DNA of 64,000 nt from Erwinia_E haradaeae_C (GTDB taxonomy: Bacteria; Pseudomonadota; Gammaproteobacteria; Enterobacterales; Enterobacteriaceae). Below are positions 62,146 through 64,000 of the stretch, piece by piece (positions within the stretch are counted from its first letter, which is position 1; each line of letters opens with the position of its first letter). Below the pieces are notes generated by a model. It did not search any database and was not told where the DNA came from. It was given only the letters and a program-made list of their open reading frames with translations. The DNA is taken from the NCBI RefSeq assembly GCF_900698995.1, contig NZ_LR217735.1, positions 620,001 through 684,000 of the forward strand. The letters run 5' to 3'. A program made the translations under genes and the position numbers.

Positions 62146-63132
62146 ATGAACACTATAAATCAATGGCGCCCGAGTGCGTCACTTGTTAATTTATTTCACC
62201 GTGCAAAAATTATCGCTAAAATAAGACGTTTTTTTTACGACCGAGAGATACTAGAAGTGGAAACGCCAGCCATGAGTCAGTTCACAGTAACTGATATAAA
62301 TATCTCCTCATTCGAAACTTGCTTTTTTAAGCCTGAGAATCTTTACCATACAGATAGCCTGAAGCTCTGGTTAACAACCAGTCCTGAATATCACATGAAA
62401 CGTTTACTAGCCGCAGGTAGCGGTCCTATTTATCAGTTATGCCGTAGTTTTCGAAACCAAGAATGCGGACGTTATCACAATCCAGAATTTACAATATTAG
62501 AATGGTATCAGCCAAACTACGACATGTACCGCTTAATGAATGAAGTCAATGATTTATTGAAAACTATATTATACGATCCAATAGTAGAAACTTATTCATA
62601 TCAGGAAATCTTTTTGCGCTACTTAGATCTTGACCCACTAGCTGCAGATAATTCTCAGCTACGTATAGCCGCAGAAAAACTAGGCCTTAAAAATCTTACT
62701 CAAAACGAAAAAAATCGAGATACAATTTTGCAACTGCTCTTTATTAATGGCGTAGAGAAGGAAATTAGTACAGAAAAACTTGTATTTATCTACAACTTCC
62801 CTGCAACTCAGGCTGCTCTTGCTGTTCTCAGTAAAGAAGATGACCGTGTGGCTGAGCGTTTTGAGGTGTATTTTAAAGGAGTTGAGCTTGCAAATGGGTT
62901 TTGTGAGCTAACAGATGCCAATGAACAACGTCAACGTTTTGAAAGAGATAATCATAAACGATATTCTTCTGGTCTATCACAAAAACCTATTGATACCTAC
63001 TTTTTAAGTGCCTTAGCTCATGGTATGCCAGAGAGCTCTGGCGTTGCATTAGGTGTTGATCGTCTAGTTATGTTGGCTCTAAAAGCAGAGAATTTAAGCG
63101 ACGTTATTGCTTTTTCAGTAGATCGTTGTTAA
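62146..63132 (+). CDS. epmA: Elongation factor P beta-lysyltransferase EpmA
   Basis: EpmA (PoxA/GenX/YjeA) is a LysRS paralogue without the anticodon-binding domain. It attaches (R)-beta-lysine to a conserved lysine of elongation factor P, which helps ribosomes through polyproline stretches. The protein is 328 residues (E. coli 325). Class II motif 2 is present as LCRSFRNQECGRYHNPEFTI, followed by EWYQ. Motif 3 reads SGVALGVDRLVML. The N-terminus lacks the OB fold of LysRS, which excludes a lysS copy. It sits beside mscM, as in E. coli apart from lost intervening genes. Its partner epmB and efp are not in the window. Confidence 0.96.
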   Translation: MNTINQWRPSASLVNLFHRAKIIAKIRRFFYDREILEVETPAMSQFTVTDINISSFETCFFKPENLYHTDSLKLWLTTSPEYHMKRLLAAGSGPIYQLCRSFRNQECGRYHNPEFTILEWYQPNYDMYRLMNEVNDLLKTILYDPIVETYSYQEIFLRYLDLDPLAADNSQLRIAAEKLGLKNLTQNEKNRDTILQLLFINGVEKEISTEKLVFIYNFPATQAALAVLSKEDDRVAERFEVYFKGVELANGFCELTDANEQRQRFERDNHKRYSSGLSQKPIDTYFLSALAHGMPESSGVALGVDRLVMLALKAENLSDVIAFSVDRC

Positions 63133-63292
63133 TTACAAATAGTAACAGTATGAGCATGCTAAGAATCGCTTATCTCAACTATTAAAAGTCTTCTTAATTC
63201 TGTGACAATTCTCTATAAAATAAGTATTACAGATTACATAAATGAACCTATAATATTAAATATATATACACCCTGCTAATTTTTAATACCAT

Positions 63293-64000
63293 TTATCTTT
63301 TACGCTGACTGGATTGAGATGCAAATAAATCCATGCGTATCTCAAGCGCTGGACATGGCATTTCTAGACCGCTTGTTTTAAAGCCAAGTAATACTAATTG
63401 GTGCAGGTCATGACGTAATGGCATTCGATCTTCCATTTCAGCAGCATGTACACGTAATTCGAATAACTGCATACCTTGTTTAATATTGACTATAAAAGCT
63501 TCTGGAGGTGGATTTTTTAAGACAAAACGACAATGTTGTGCAGCATCAAGCAAAACTTTTGTTACCTGCTCACTATTAGCGGTTAAAGAAACAGGAATAT
63601 TTAGCACCACACGCGTGACAGAGTCCGATAGCGACCAGTTAATCAACTGCTCAGTAATAAAGGACCTATTAGGTACAATGATCTCTTTTCGATCCCAATC
63701 AGTTATTGTTGTAGCGCGGGTGTTAATACGCGTAATAGTGCCAGTAAGGTCACGAATCGTCACAGTATCACCTATGCGAATTGGTTTTTCAAATAAAATA
63801 ATCAATCCAGAAATAAAATTAGCAAAGATTTCCTGTAAACCAAAACCTAGCCCTAAGCTCAATCCAGCGACTAACCACTGTAATTTAGACCAATCTATAC
63901 CAATTAAGGAAAAAGCTGTTAAACTACCAAGTACTATGATTAAATATTTAGTAGAAGTGATAATAGCATAACCTGTGCCAGGCGTGAGACTAAGGTGCTG
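63293..64000 (-). CDS. mscM: Mechanosensitive channel MscM, C-terminal part (partial)
   Basis: It is an MscS-family inner membrane channel that opens under membrane tension to release solutes. The frame is open to the window edge, giving the last 235 residues of a protein that is about 1100 residues in E. coli (YjeP). A membrane helix (about 18-34 of the visible part) is followed by the pore helix region GLSLGLGFGLQEIFANFISG. The MscS beta domain begins LFEKPIRIGDTVTIRDLTG and includes NTRATTITDWDRKEIIVPN. The C-terminal alpha/beta domain ends at MDLFASQSSQRKR, shorter than in E. coli. It is convergent with epmA across 160 bases. Confidence 0.95.
   Translation of the reverse strand, partial: QHLSLTPGTGYAIITSTKYLIIVLGSLTAFSLIGIDWSKLQWLVAGLSLGLGFGLQEIFANFISGLIILFEKPIRIGDTVTIRDLTGTITRINTRATTITDWDRKEIIVPNRSFITEQLINWSLSDSVTRVVLNIPVSLTANSEQVTKVLLDAAQHCRFVLKNPPPEAFIVNIKQGMQLFELRVHAAEMEDRMPLRHDLHQLVLLGFKTSGLEMPCPALEIRMDLFASQSSQRKR

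Noticed and set aside
1..64000. CRISPR arrays, insertion sequences, prophage genes and biosynthetic clusters
   Set aside because: No regularly spaced repeats, transposase-like frames or phage-like proteins were seen; all recognised genes are housekeeping or envelope genes.

Overview
The window looks like part of the chromosome of an insect endosymbiont from the Enterobacterales (Gammaproteobacteria) with a strongly reduced genome. Every recognisable protein is a close match, often of the same length, to its Escherichia coli counterpart. The DNA is very AT-rich. Genes cover only about 60% of the window by my tally of coordinates, and they are separated by very AT-rich spacers of up to about 4 kb with no believable genes. 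I see no insertion sequences, phage genes, CRISPR arrays, rRNA or intact tRNA genes. Species identity cannot be fixed from the sequence alone.

Layout. 0-5.3 kb: lysS (3' end), kdsA, tyrS, a probable decayed tRNA-Arg, mlaA. 6.3-13.1 kb: a hairpin cluster, then prs-ispE-lolB (-) and divergent prfA-prmC (+), in the E. coli order but with hemA gone. 13.1-17.9 kb: tgt, a probable yajC relic, secD and secF (-). 18.4-22.3 kb: ydiK, pgpB and divergent ribA. 24.3-29.9 kb: mrcB and ppk. 30-38 kb: mostly empty, with udk and ptsI. 39.6-52.1 kb: the intact secE-nusG-rplKA-rplJL-rpoBC block. 52.1-60.7 kb: dapB, then hflC, hflK, miaA and amiB on the minus strand, with hflX, hfq and mutL missing from their usual slots. 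62.1-64 kb: epmA and the 3' end of mscM.

Functions fit together as a basic cell with a retained outer envelope. There is transcription and translation machinery, translation quality control (prfA/prmC, tgt, miaA, epmA), Sec export, lipoprotein and outer membrane upkeep (lolB, mlaA, kdsA), peptidoglycan work (mrcB, amiB, pgpB), and isoprenoid, riboflavin, nucleotide and diaminopimelate/lysine steps (ispE, ribA, prs, udk, dapB).

No novel multi-gene system is visible. The most interesting observations are: PBP1b (mrcB) with two of its three transpeptidase motifs broken while its glycosyltransferase domain is intact; an orphan ptsI with an altered active-site loop; two clusters of perfect hairpins in otherwise featureless spacers; and several short tandem duplications alongside loss of mutL from its locus.
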